A stretch of DNA of 64,000 nt from Otatea glauca (taxonomy: Eukaryota > Streptophyta > Magnoliopsida > Poales > Poaceae): the NCBI GenBank assembly GCA_036346275.1, contig JAYEVK010000119.1:62001-126000 (forward strand), given 5' to 3'. Positions 35,220 through 45,538 of the stretch are shown here, piece after piece. The notes beneath the pieces were generated by a model. It worked only from the letters and a program-made list of their open reading frames with translations. It did no database searches and was not told where the DNA came from. Position 1 is the stretch's first letter; each line of letters opens with the position of its first letter. The position numbers and the translations under genes are program-made.

Positions 35220-35545
35220 GCAGTATTATTAGTGGCGGTTTTTAACTAGAACCGCCACGGATAATCCAATAGAATCAGTGGCGGTTGGAGGACAGCACCG
35301 CCACTGATAACCTAGTTATCAGTGACGGTTCTATCCTCCAACCGCCATCGATAATATATTTTATCGATGGCGGTTCTATCCTCGAACCGCCATCGATATC
35401 GATTATCGATGGCGGTTCGAGGATAGAACCGCCACTGATATGTTTCCCGTCATTTTTAAAATAGAACCGTCACTGATAATTATCTTTGTGACGGTTCGAA
35501 AAAAACCGCCACAAATAGACCGTCACCTATTGCAGGTTTTGGCGT
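35220..35545. repeat. Right subterminal repeat array of CACTA-D
   Basis: Five to six units of TATCAGTGGCGGTTCTATCC/GAACCGCCACTGATA. The middle units read ATCGATGGCGG and CCATCGATA where neighbours read ATCAGTGGCGG and CCACTGATA. Confidence 0.9.
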
Positions 35546-35589
35546 AGTGCCGGCGTCCATGGTGGGAACTACAAGTGTATTATTGTTGG

Positions 35590-36693
35590 CATTATTGTTT
35601 CCCCATTTTAAATTTCATATATTTTTTTGGAAAGGCAGCAGGAGCTGCTATTCATTAATGTAGAAGTAAGAAGATAAAACCAAGGTACATAACATAGGGC
35701 TTGAAGCCCCAAAACAACGACTAATAGGGATTATTGTACATCATAAAAGGCTACTAAGGGCAAAGCACGGATTGGAAGGTTGAGCTACCGGTGCTGAAGC
35801 GCTCTCTGCCTTTGTTGAACTTCCTCTCGAATAAGATCAAGCACCTGCTGCACATCAGACACTTGTGCTGAAAAGTTCTCCGGTTTCATTCTTTCCGAAG
35901 AATGCAACACACGGAGATGAAGATCGTGTTGAGGTCTCGCCGATCCTGCTTAGGAACATTTGTGGAGAAACTTTCCCACCAGTCTGTTATGCTATGGATT
36001 TGCTTGTGGATTCTGAAAACCGCGCGTGTCGTCCAGGTTGCTACTTTCTCCCACATCTCTTTTGCCAAGACGATATTGAAGCACAGGCGTCGAGCCGTCT
36101 CCGATTCCTGGTCACAAAACAGGCAATGTTCGTTGTGTGGCCATTCCCGGAGGTCCAGCTTGTCCGCGGTCACAGAATCTTGGATTTGATAAAAAAAAAC
36201 CATGCATAAAGCTTGCATTTGTTCTCAGCTTTGTCCCTCCAAATTAAATCAGCCTTAAAGGTAAGAAAAGAGCCGTTCAACGTGAATACTAGAAGCGAGT
36301 TATATTGCCATCTCCTACGGTGATCTTGCTGGAGGCCGCAAATAGTTGCTCATCCGTTTTGTCAACCGACAAATCCATCCCTACCCACGATCTCGACTGT
36401 TCAGTCCAAGATTTCCATCCATCTCAAACACACAAGCTGGGCTGAATTTTGTCGATCAAATCCTTCACACCGAGGCCTCCTAATTTCTTCCGTCCACAAA
36501 CCTTAACCCACATGACCAAACAAAGTCCACCATGTGCCTGTTTAGCCCATTTCCATAGAAAAGCTCGACGCAACTTGTCAATCTTCTTCGAGGCCTATTT
36601 TTTAAGCTGCAGTACAGAGGGGTCATAAATTGGAATCGAAGAGAATGCCGAGTTGACGAGCGTGACGCGTTCTGCCGACAATAAAAGTCCACC
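35590..36693 (-). pseudogene. LINE (non-LTR retrotransposon) 3' fragment: RT C-terminus and zf-RVT
   Basis: Minus strand near 36690-36600 reads LSAERVTLVNSAFSSIPIYD, typical of the region after the RT catalytic core of plant LINEs. Near 36110-36140 the zf-RVT motif HNEHCLFCDQESETARRL is followed by AKEMWEKVATWT. A T-run at 35628-35634 may be the remains of the poly(A) tail on the minus strand. The catalytic domain and endonuclease are missing (5' truncation), with frame breaks. Confidence 0.75.
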
Positions 36694-37377
36694 TGTAAGT
36701 CAAATAGCGAAAGCTATAAGATCATTTAACATAATTTGATTTAACCAGAAAGCAACTTTTGTATGTGAGAAACACAAATCCACCTTAAGACATACTGACT
36801 ACTTGCAATATCAAATTTTCTCTCCTCTTTTCTTTCTTTACCTTTACAATTCTCTCAACGCTAATTGTGTACTATTTTTTTCTGTTCTTCTTATGCTTTA
36901 GATGTACGGAACGCTCTTTATATAGCGAAGGTGAGAAGCCAGAGCAACTCCTTACACTAAATAGGACAGTTTCCATGCCCTAAATCAATGAAACCGACTG
37001 TCAAAATCAATGAGTTTCCATACACTTAATCAATGAAACTGACTGTCATTTCAATGCCATGCGAAACTGACTGTCACCTCGATGCCATGACAAGCTGAGT
37101 GTCATTTCAATGCTATGCTCTAAGTATTAATTCTTATTGCAGTTATACTTAAATACATACATGAAAACTGATGCTTAGAAGTAATTCCTCTATAGCATTA
37201 TACATAATAACACTAATTATTACACAATTAAATATTTGGAAGGGAGAGGAGAGGGATTTTAAACCCTATGATTCTTAATTTTTTTAGTCTAGCAACCATC
37301 ACACTTAGACCTTTTTATTATAAGAACTATTCTGTAAATTACACGGGCATATTATGTTAAAATAATTAATAATATCC
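36694..37377 (-). mobile_element. 3' LTR of Copia-B
   Basis: On the minus strand AAGTGGGAT (near 37380) is a polypurine-tract-like site before the LTR, CTTCGCTATATAAAGAG near 36920 is a TATA box, and the sequence closes ...GACTTACA at 36694. A short tandem motif GAAACTGACTGTCATTTCAA repeats about four times at 36985-37110, in the U3 half. The partner LTR is absent, so limits are by feature only. Confidence 0.55.
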
Positions 37378-37716
37378 CACTTGGCCCTTGTAAAAATGTG
37401 ACGATTCGATAAACTTTTATATGTACACCTTTCATCAAATCTATCAAATCATCGCTAAATTGAATTGTGGCGACACAATCATGGTGGTCACAAATCATAC
37501 AGTGATAATATATCTTTCATGCATAACAACCGACATAATTCAAACTAAACTTAATGGGAAACTTTCATTGTTATCCATCACTACCATAATTGTATACGTG
37601 ATAATATGAACAACCAGCAAAGCAATACTTTTATTGAATTCATAAGTTCATAAAAGCACAAGCAATTCAAAGATATATATATATATATACTCATCATGCT
37701 AATAAGGTTTTATCTG

Positions 37717-39777
37717 TAATGCCTATGCTCTCAACATGGCCACTAAAAGTCTTGGGTGGTAGTCCCTTAGTTAGCGATTTTGCTATAATCAGTTTTGTAC
37801 CAATCTGCTCGATTGATACCTTCGCTTTTGCACTTTTTCTTTTACCGTTAAGTACTTCAAATCCATATGTTTTACTCCTTTTGAGTACTTATCATTTTTG
37901 GAGAAAAAGACTGTAGTGGAGTTGTCACAATAAATCCTTAAAAGCCTTTCAATATTATCAACAATATGAAGGCCGGACACAAAATTCCGCAGCCACAGTG
38001 ATTGAATAGTGGCCTCAAAGCACGCCACAAATCCAGCCTCTATAGTGGAAGTAGCAATGACAGATTGCTTTCCACTCTTCCATGAAATTGCTCCTCCATC
38101 CTAAAGGAACAAATAGCTGAATGTGGACTTCCTCGAGCCCACAGATCTGGGATAATCTGAATATGAGTAGTCAATCACCTCAAGATGACTCGATCTCTTG
38201 TATGTGAGCATGTGATCCTTCGTGCCTTGCAAATACTGAAAAACCTTCTTCGTAGCTTTCCAATGATCCATTCCAGGATTACATTGATATCGACCAAGCA
38301 TTCCAACAGCAAAGCTGATATCTGGTCGAGTGCATGTCGAAGCATACATTAAGCTCCCAACAATTGATGCATATGGAATAGATTCCATCTCCTTTCATTC
38401 CAAATCATTGTTTGGACATTACATTTCACTAAACTTGTCCACTTTTTGAACTGGAACAATTCCCGCGAAGCAATTTTCTATTCTAAATCTCTCCAATATT
38501 TTGTTAATGTAACCTTTCTAAGATAGTGCCAATAATCTTTGTTTTCTATCATAGAATATTTCTATTCCAATCACATAGGATGCCTCACCCACATCCTTTA
38601 TTTCAAAATAATTGGAGAGAAATTTCTTTACATCATGCAACAAAGATTTATCATTAGTAGCAAACAGAATGTCGTCAACATATAGGATCAAAATAATAAA
38701 CTTGCTCCCACTAACCTTCGTGTAGATACACCGATCAACGGTATTCTCTACAAAACCATACATCAAAATGGTATTATTGAACTTTATATATACCATTGCC
38801 GGGAAGCTTATTTTAGCCCATATATTGACTTATTTAATTTGCACACCAAATTTTCCTTTTTTGGAGCCAAGAATTCTTGAGTTGGTTCATATATACTTCT
38901 TTATCCAAATCACTATTTAGAAAAGAGGTATTCACATCCATCTGATAAATCTCCAAATCATAATGTGCCACCAGAGCTAAAATAGTGCTCAAAGAGTCCT
39001 TTGAAACTAGAGAGGAGGTTTCCTTGTAGTTAACACCTTCCTTTTGAGTGTAACCTTTGATGATAGGTCTAGTCTTATATCTTTTAATATTGCTTTTGAG
39101 TCGCGTTTGGTCTTAAAGACCCATTTACACCTGACTTATTTGGAACTTTGGGGCAACTTGACTAGTTTCCATACTTTATTGTCATCCATTGATTTCAACA
39201 CTTCTTTCAGGTATCAAATCACTTTTCAGAATTATCACATTCCATGGCTTGCTTAAATGAGAATGGGTCATTTTCGATACTCAAGCCACATAATCATCAG
39301 AAATAGCTGGTCTTTTATTCCGCATGCACCTTCACACTATTCTTTCATGTGGAATTTCCTTTTTAGTTGTGACTTGCATATTAGTAGCTGGTTCAATAGT
39401 TGTATTTTCTACAGTGTTGTGTAACGGTGATATAACAATGATAGGAGTAGGGTTGAACTGAATTTCTTTGATATCCACTTTTCGTGGATCACCACTCCCA
39501 CCGATTTCACCATTCTTAATGAACCTAGCATTTCCAAACTCAACTATTCTTATACTTTGATTAAACAGTAAAATCTGTACCCTTTTGATTTTTTAGGAAA
39601 GCCGATGAAGTAACCACTAATGCTCCTTGCATCGAGGTTCTTTTCATGTGGATTATATACACTTACTTCTGTTGGGCAGCCCCAAACATGCAGGTGCCTC
39701 AAGTTAGGTTTCGTTCCCAATCATAGTTCATAAAGAATCTTATGACTAACTTACTAGGAACCCTATTTAGGAAGTAC
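37717..39777 (-). pseudogene. Copia-B integrase end, reverse transcriptase and RNase H (degraded)
   Basis: Begins FLNRVPSK at 39777, continuing the integrase frame cut by CACTA-C. RT block: HYDLEIYQMDVNTSFLNSDL near 38945; YVDD at 38671-38682 within ILYVDDILFATND; DVGEASYVIGIEI near 38580. RNase H block: SIVGSLMYASTCTRPDISFA near 38360 and IYCDNSTTVFFSKND near 37930. Several frameshifts and stops. It copied Copia RNA into DNA when alive; now inactive. Confidence 0.8.
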
Positions 39778-39789
39778 CACTACTACAGA

Positions 39790-40020
39790 GAAAACTATTA
39801 CAGACGGTTCGAAAACGTCATCACAGACGGTAAGCATGTGTTAGTGATAATACGACACATATCATAAATGGTTTCCGAACCGACTGTGAAAACACATATC
39901 ACATATAATTTTTAACTAGAATCGTCTGTGATATGTGTTTTGATAGACGGTTTGTAAATATAACCATCTGTGATATGAGTTTATCACAGATGGTTTTTAA
40001 ATAGAACCATATATGATATG
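39790..40020. repeat. Left subterminal repeats of CACTA-C
   Basis: Four to five units of ATCACAGACGGTTnnnAA...AACCGTCTGTGATATG. The matching right array is at 43905-44140 (ATCACAGACGGTTTTAACCAC, GAACCATCTGTG). Confidence 0.85.
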
Positions 40021-40610
40021 TTTTTTCCCCTTAACTCTCTTGGCACAACTTCCATGATTAGTATCTCTTGATCGAAATTTTATTCTCCTTAGATATTTCT
40101 ACAATGACATTTACAAGGCACAACCAGTTATAGATTTTGCAATTGAATATCAAAACATCCTAGATACATGGAGGCAACAACTTGTCTGATGAGGATGGTC
40201 TTAAAATATTAAAATTGAATATTAAACTAGAGTGATCCTGTTCCTATACAAGACCAAAGTGAAAATAGGTTGCATATGGTATTCTCATTCGGGGATGAGG
40301 ATGAAGTCGAAGATAAATCAGAGCTGACAACTTTTCAGGACGAACTGTGGATGGAATTTGATTTTGCCTTGGAATCCATCAACATTAGAATAAGAAAGGT
40401 GATGAAAGTGCTACAAATGTTCATATTTTAAGACCCTCCTCATTAGACAAGCTGTTGCCTCAATGCATCTAGGATGTTTTGATATTTAATTGTAAAATCT
40501 ATAACTGGTTGTGTCTTGTAAATGTCATTGCAGAAATATCTAAAGAGAAGAAAATTTTGGACAACAGATACTAATCATGGAAGTTCTGCCAAGAGAGGTA
40601 GGGAAAAAAC
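40019..40610. repeat. Inverted repeat: ~190 bp arms, ~215 bp loop
   Basis: Left arm 40019-40208 and right arm 40424-40610 are inverse complements at roughly 90 percent by eye; for example CTCTCTTGGCACAACTTCC against GGAAGTTCTGCCAAGAGAG. Transcribed through, this would give a long double-stranded RNA. The loop carries an acidic open frame (SFGDEDEVEDKSELTTFQDE followed by LWMEFDFALESINI). Confidence 0.9.
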
Positions 40611-40768
40611 ATTATTTCATAGTTCAAGATAAGAAGACCTTACCACAAATATGATAACGAAATATTTCATAGTTCAGGTGACAATACATTAAAAAAATAT
40701 GCTACCACAAATATCAACAAGCATACATTGAGAAACCACATTATTTCATAGTTCAAGATAAGAAGACC

Positions 40769-41220
40769 TTAGAGTTTTTTCATGTCTTCCATCATATGTG
40801 TCATAGCTTCCGCAATAGAGGCTTTTTGGTTCTCTCTAAAGTTTCACAACTCTAGTACAGTGCCGATTTGTTTGACACCAATAACCGATTGATGTCTAGT
40901 CATATCTCTTAATCCCTACAAAAGCGATCGTGTTGTTGTGAAAAGGATGTCTTGGTATATTATTACTAACCACGTCTAATTAAATACTAGAAACCTTTAT
41001 ATTACCTCTATAAGCTTAGCTTTGGCTTCTTCTAGCTCTGCATTAGCCCTGCGGTCCTTAATGTGAGTGCCATGCTAAGGGATTCAATATCCTGTAATTT
41101 GTCATCTATGTCTTTCAGTTCTTGTTTTATCTCATAAATCTTTTCAGTTAACTCAGACTTGCCATTCAGTTGTTCAATCTCCATCTCAAGTTTTTGTTTA
41201 GCTTCTAACAGCTTTTCCAT
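40769..41220 (-). pseudogene. Captured Factor of DNA Methylation / IDN2-like exons
   Basis: Exon 41006-41220: from ATG, EKLLEAKQKLEMEIEQLNGK, then DDKLQDIESLSMALTL; after a one-base shift near 41060 the frame continues DRRANAELEEAKAKLIE up to donor GAG|GTAATAT. Exon 40769-40915 after acceptor TTTTGTAG: GLRDMTRHQSVIGVKQIG. These match the order in FDM/IDN2-family proteins of the RNA-directed DNA methylation pathway: coiled coil, L-N-Q-A-L-like segment, K-E-R-x-S-N-x-E-L-x-E-A-x-K-x-L-I, then G-L-x-D-M and the start of the XH domain with I-G-V-K-x-M-G. The XH remainder is absent; the second exon instead ends ENQKASIAEAMTHMMEDMKK and stop. Recognition is by memory of the family, not by search. 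Confidence 0.65.
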
Positions 41221-41228
41221 GCCGTTCT

Positions 41229-42725
41229 TGTTGGAAATATGCCCTAGAGGTAATCATAGAGATGATTATATTTCCATAAATGTTCATAAACTATGAGATT
41301 GTTCTTTGAATAACATCATGGATATTGATTAATAAGTACGTGACTTGTTTGTGAAACTCTAGATTCATCTTTATGATGTTTATTCTAAAAGTGATCCCTA
41401 GTCGATAAACATATGAGGACAGATATGAATAGACTAGCTTATGTATTGGTTGATGACCATGTTTCACAGGTCATAGATATGGAGATATCAAACCAATAAT
41501 ATGAACACATGTTGGAGAACATGAAGTTGGATCGACCCACCTTGAGACACTGTGAGAACGTTGTTATATTTCATGTCATCAGTTCGTCTCATATACGACG
41601 TGTATGCTATATCCTTCTACTTGAGATTGTCGATGTTCTCAAGATGCGTAATAGCTTACTTAGGGGTCATCAAACGCTATCCGTGAATCGGGTAGTTATA
41701 AAGATGGTTTTCGGGTTTGTCATGAAACATCTTTGCGAGGCGTGGTCGATCAAGATAGGATTTGCCCCTCCATACAATGGGAGAGATATCTCTAGGCCTC
41801 TCGAGTGGTTGGATTCGTAAACGCATGGCCATGTTACTCGAGTCATCAAGTCAAAAGTTAACTCAATGTATTCGGGAATCGAGTCACGGTATTGAGAAAG
41901 AGTGGTCGAGCCATCCAAATAAGGATGACAACAACTCGCCTTAGGTTTGACCGATATCGTGAGGCAAAAGGAAATGCATATAGGACATTGTTGAGGTTCG
42001 CCCAATCTTTACATGTACTTGGGAATCGGCACGTCTTACTAGGGGCCACTACCGGTTATTGGTCGAGTAAGAGTATTCGAGCTATGTCTAGTCGAGTAGG
42101 AGTACTCGAGCCATGACTGGTCGAATAAGGATACTCGATCTATGTCTGGTCGAGTAGAAGTACTCGAGCCATGTCTAGTTGAGTAGGAATACTCGGGCCA
42201 TATCCAAGTGCATGTGAACCTATAGGGTCACACACTTAAGGGGTCAGAACCAATTTGGATAGGGATCCGAGTTGTAATGGGCTTAGAGTTCCTAATAGGC
42301 TTCAAAGGTTGAAACCCGTTATGGGACGTCTATATAAAGGGAGGAGGTAGTGCTAGCTTTGAAAAAAAGGTAAGACGATACGAATTCGGAATTCCTCCTA
42401 GCCGCCACCCTCCTTCGCCCAAAACCGCATACGGGCGCTAGCACTCGGTGTGTGGTATTCCCTGCCTGACGTGTGGATACCTTGGAGGCGCATCGCAAGC
42501 TTCAATGCTAGGACGATCCACAACCTGCGTCTCTCACAAGAAGCTGTTGGAGGAGACACGAGGCTAGTACGACTACGTCTGCACCACCATGCTACATCGA
42601 CTCTACTTCCGCTACCGGTCTGCGCGTCGAGTGGTAATTCTGTTATCTATAACTTGCAGTGGTTCCTTAGTTACACGGTAGAAAATTTTGATTTTTCGGT
42701 AGAGTAGCCTACCTGTTCCCCAGTA
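41229..42725 (+). mobile_element. Solo Copia LTR, Angela/RIRE1-like, inside CACTA-C
   Basis: Begins TGTTGGAAATATGCCCTAGA, the recognisable start of the Angela/RIRE1 group, has a TATA box TCTATATAAAGGG near 42330, and is flanked by an exact 5 bp duplication GTTCT (41224-41228, 42726-42730). The last bases (CCCCAGTA) depart from the usual CA end. No internal genes. Related to Copia-A LTRs (TGTTAGTGTTATGCCC). Confidence 0.85.
42056..42205. repeat. ~30 bp tandem repeat in the solo LTR
   Basis: Five units of GGTCGAGTAGGAGTACTCGA followed by GCCATGTCT; each holds a palindromic TCGAGTA..TACTCGA core. Lies upstream of the LTR TATA box, so may be a promoter-proximal repeat. Confidence 0.9.
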
Positions 42726-43904
42726 GTTCTCACATATCAGAACAATAGACCGATCAAAGTAGTGGCAATGAGAATTTCAATGTTTTGCATAAAATAAATT
42801 CACAAACAATAACTACTACAAATAATGTTAACTAAGTTTTGCCACGTCAAGTGCAAGAATCTATCTGAGCATGCATAAGATTGGTCAATTTGGCAATGTT
42901 GCATCAAGATTTAATACAATGTGTTCTTAAATATCATTGACTATCTAATTCCATGCATTCATCAATACACAAAGCCTTTACTAATTGACCATTTGCAAAG
43001 AAGCTAATTGACAACAAAGTGATGCAAACTCGCTTGTAGAGACAGCTCATATTAATATTTTAGCCTAGATTGTGTTTCATTTATGTATCAAATGTGTTTC
43101 TATATTGTGTTTCATATTAATTATGTCTTCTACAAAAAGTAAATATATAATTTCTCGGATCTCCTCATATGAAATTATACTGGTAAGTTTTTTAAATCAA
43201 TTAATTACATTGCACCCCTGTAAGGAGGTATGCAGAGGAGCACCATTGCAGTCCGAGGTTCATGCTTACTAAATAAAGAATCAGAATTATGATAGGTAAG
43301 CTGGCCTATGATCATCACATGCATGCATAAATTCATATACTAGACTTGCTGCCAATATGAACATACATTTGATAACAAAGGTCCAGAATACCACATGACA
43401 ATCAATGCAAATAACACATACTTTTATTCATAAAATAGATCTAGTAATCAGAGACTAAAAAAATTGATCTATTTTTGAACCTAAGTCTAAGTGAAGATAT
43501 CTTTTCGGGTATGCCTACATCTCATACAAACATCTTTCGCATCCCTTACCTAAATAATGCCAGTATGTTGAATTTGTCAATCAGCGAGATTTGTTTTAGG
43601 ATTTTAGTTATTATCCTTGAACATTCAGTATATTTTGGTGTCCAAATATTCAGCATTCAAATGATTGTACCACACATGACGAGGAAATGAGAGCATTATT
43701 CATTTGCAGTTTTGCATCGTTGCATGCGTGTACGGGCTCGAGGGGACTCATCAAATCAAACGGACCACGGGCTCAAGGGGAGGAGGAGGATGCTGGGGAG
43801 GAGATCATCAAGGGGAGGTCGCTGGGGAGGAGGACGCTTGGGGGCTAAGGTTTGGGGTAGGGGAAATGCACTGCATGTTAAGTTTTGCGTGATGAACGTC
43901 GGTA
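42726..43904. other. Right half of CACTA-C interior, no gene recognised
   Basis: AT-rich up to 43690 with no domain on either strand. 43715-43880 is G-rich (GGGGAGGAGGAGGATGCTGG), ending in an open but low-complexity frame. Could be leader sequence of a captured transcript. Confidence 0.4.
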
Positions 43905-44185
43905 TCTTTATAATGGTGTGTTCGTATCATAGATGGTCCGTGGGTTAGAACCATCTATGATGTGTAGATATCACATACGGTTTGTGAGTAAAATCGTCTG
44001 TGGTTTATCACAGACGGTTTTAACCACGAACCATCTGTGCTATAACATTACTACAGACGGTTCTTAGCGAAACCAGTAATTTTGACGGTCGCGCTTGTAA
44101 AACTATCTGTGATTAGATTTAACATAGACAATTTTTGAAAATCATCAATAATGAAAGGTCTAATATAATCCTTTGTATAGTAGTG

Positions 44186-44326
44186 TACACAGCAGTCCTT
44201 AATACATGCATCCACAAAGATAAGAGCATATCACTGTAACTTAACATGCTCCTAACCATTTTCATGAGAGTACGATTCCGTCTTTCAGCCACCCCATTTT
44301 GTTGAGGTATTTTGGGCATTGTATAT
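44186..44326 (-). pseudogene. Copia-B integrase middle fragment
   Basis: Minus strand: YTMPKIPQQNGVAERRNRTL then MVRSMLSYSD, the conserved integrase core end. Bounded on the right by the solo LTR duplication (44322-44326 TATAT) and on the left by the CACTA-C duplication TAC (44186-44188). Confidence 0.85.
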
Positions 44327-45538
44327 TGTCGGGATCTAAATATGCAAATCTGGACCATCCATATATATCGCACTAGTACAGGATCATACTAGTGCAGACA
44401 TGCTCAACATAGATGAATATCACAATCATACACAGGGAAAACATAATAAAAGACTTCATATATTAATTATAACTCGTTGACCGACCTTATGGTCAACTTA
44501 CATGAATATGCTATGTAGGGCTAAACTAAGAACTTTAAACTAAATTGCAAATGAAAAGAAAACGTAGATGACCTTTCAAAGATACTATAGGCAACTAACA
44601 AGGCTCGTGACCCTAAACATTTGTCTCTCCTCGTACTCCTCCGTAGTGGTGTAGACTTCTCAACCGGTGAGGGTTTGTTGTTGGCAAGGGTGAGTACTTA
44701 AAACACTCAACAAGTTGTACACAGAATATAATTTTATCATAACTATATGCAAGGGTTATTCCAATGGAATGGCTAACATGGTTATTTTGTAGTAGAGTAG
44801 CATTTACAAATGAATACAATAAATAGACTGAAAAGACAGTAAAACAAATAACAATAATAAATAACTTTCAGCATTTCTCAAATAAACATGGTATCCAGTC
44901 CTAAGTCATATTCCAAACTTTCCAATGGCATCCTGCCTTCCCATCCAAGTTTTCAATTTATAAAATCTAACCCTTGATTGTAATTCCCGCGCATTGCTCA
45001 ATACCGCGAGCATGGCTATCCGAATAGATATTACACTCTGCAGAGGTTATGCGCTTTACAGACGACATGAACATCTCTTTGTGCAACGTCATTAGCACAC
45101 TTCCTTTTGTGTGACGCAGAAAGATCATGACAAAGCCTTTATAATATTTTGGCTTAACCCAGTACTACCTGCTAAGGTTACAACACTGAAGGGACTGGTT
45201 ACCACAACATGGTCCCCTCTTACACCATGTGAGTTGATCCGTAAACCCGGAAGTCACACCAACACTAGTAGTACCAAAGATAAGACATTGCAAATTAATT
45301 AACTAGGTCCGTCCCATTCCGCATAAGTGGTTGTATGTTTGACTCAGTCAAATGCTTGCAAGGTTGTCCTTAATATGACCGAGGCAAGACTTTCGAAACC
45401 CTTTGCCCTTCTAGCCCACCTTGGTACACGCCCTTGCCCTAATCTAAATGATTACCACCCGAGTTGATTACCAAGCACCACGTGCCATCAACAAGTCAAC
45501 ATCGTTGTGCAACCTCTCCATCACTACAACTCAACATC

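Larger units (their letters stand above)
24108..35549 (-). mobile_element. CACTA-D: 11.4 kb two-gene CACTA transposon
   Basis: Left end CACTACACTGAAAAAGG at 24108; right end ...GGTTTTGGCGTAGTG at 35549 (inverse CACTACGCCAAAACC). An exact 3 bp duplication CCG flanks it (24105-24107, 35550-35552). Genes run on the minus strand: TNP2 near the right end, Transposase_24/Ulp1-like gene near the left end, with an internal repeat array and GC island between them. Same plan as CACTA-2 but different repeat family (TGTGGCGGTT motifs). Confidence 0.95.
39778..44185. mobile_element. CACTA-C: 4.4 kb non-autonomous CACTA carrying host gene exons
   Basis: Left end CACTACTACAGAGAAAAC at 39778; right end CTTTGTATAGTAGTG at 44185; exact TSD TAC (39775-39777, 44186-44188). 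Subterminal motifs CATCACAGACGGT at 39790-40020 and 43905-44140. No transposase. Cargo: a ~190 bp-arm inverted repeat (40019-40610), two exons resembling an FDM/IDN2-type gene (40769-41220, minus) and a solo Copia LTR (41229-42725). Removing the LTR leaves about 2.9 kb of element. Confidence 0.95.

Noticed and set aside
7008..35549. CACTA-2 and CACTA-D as two copies of one family
   Set aside because: Terminal and subterminal motifs differ completely; only gene content and order are shared.
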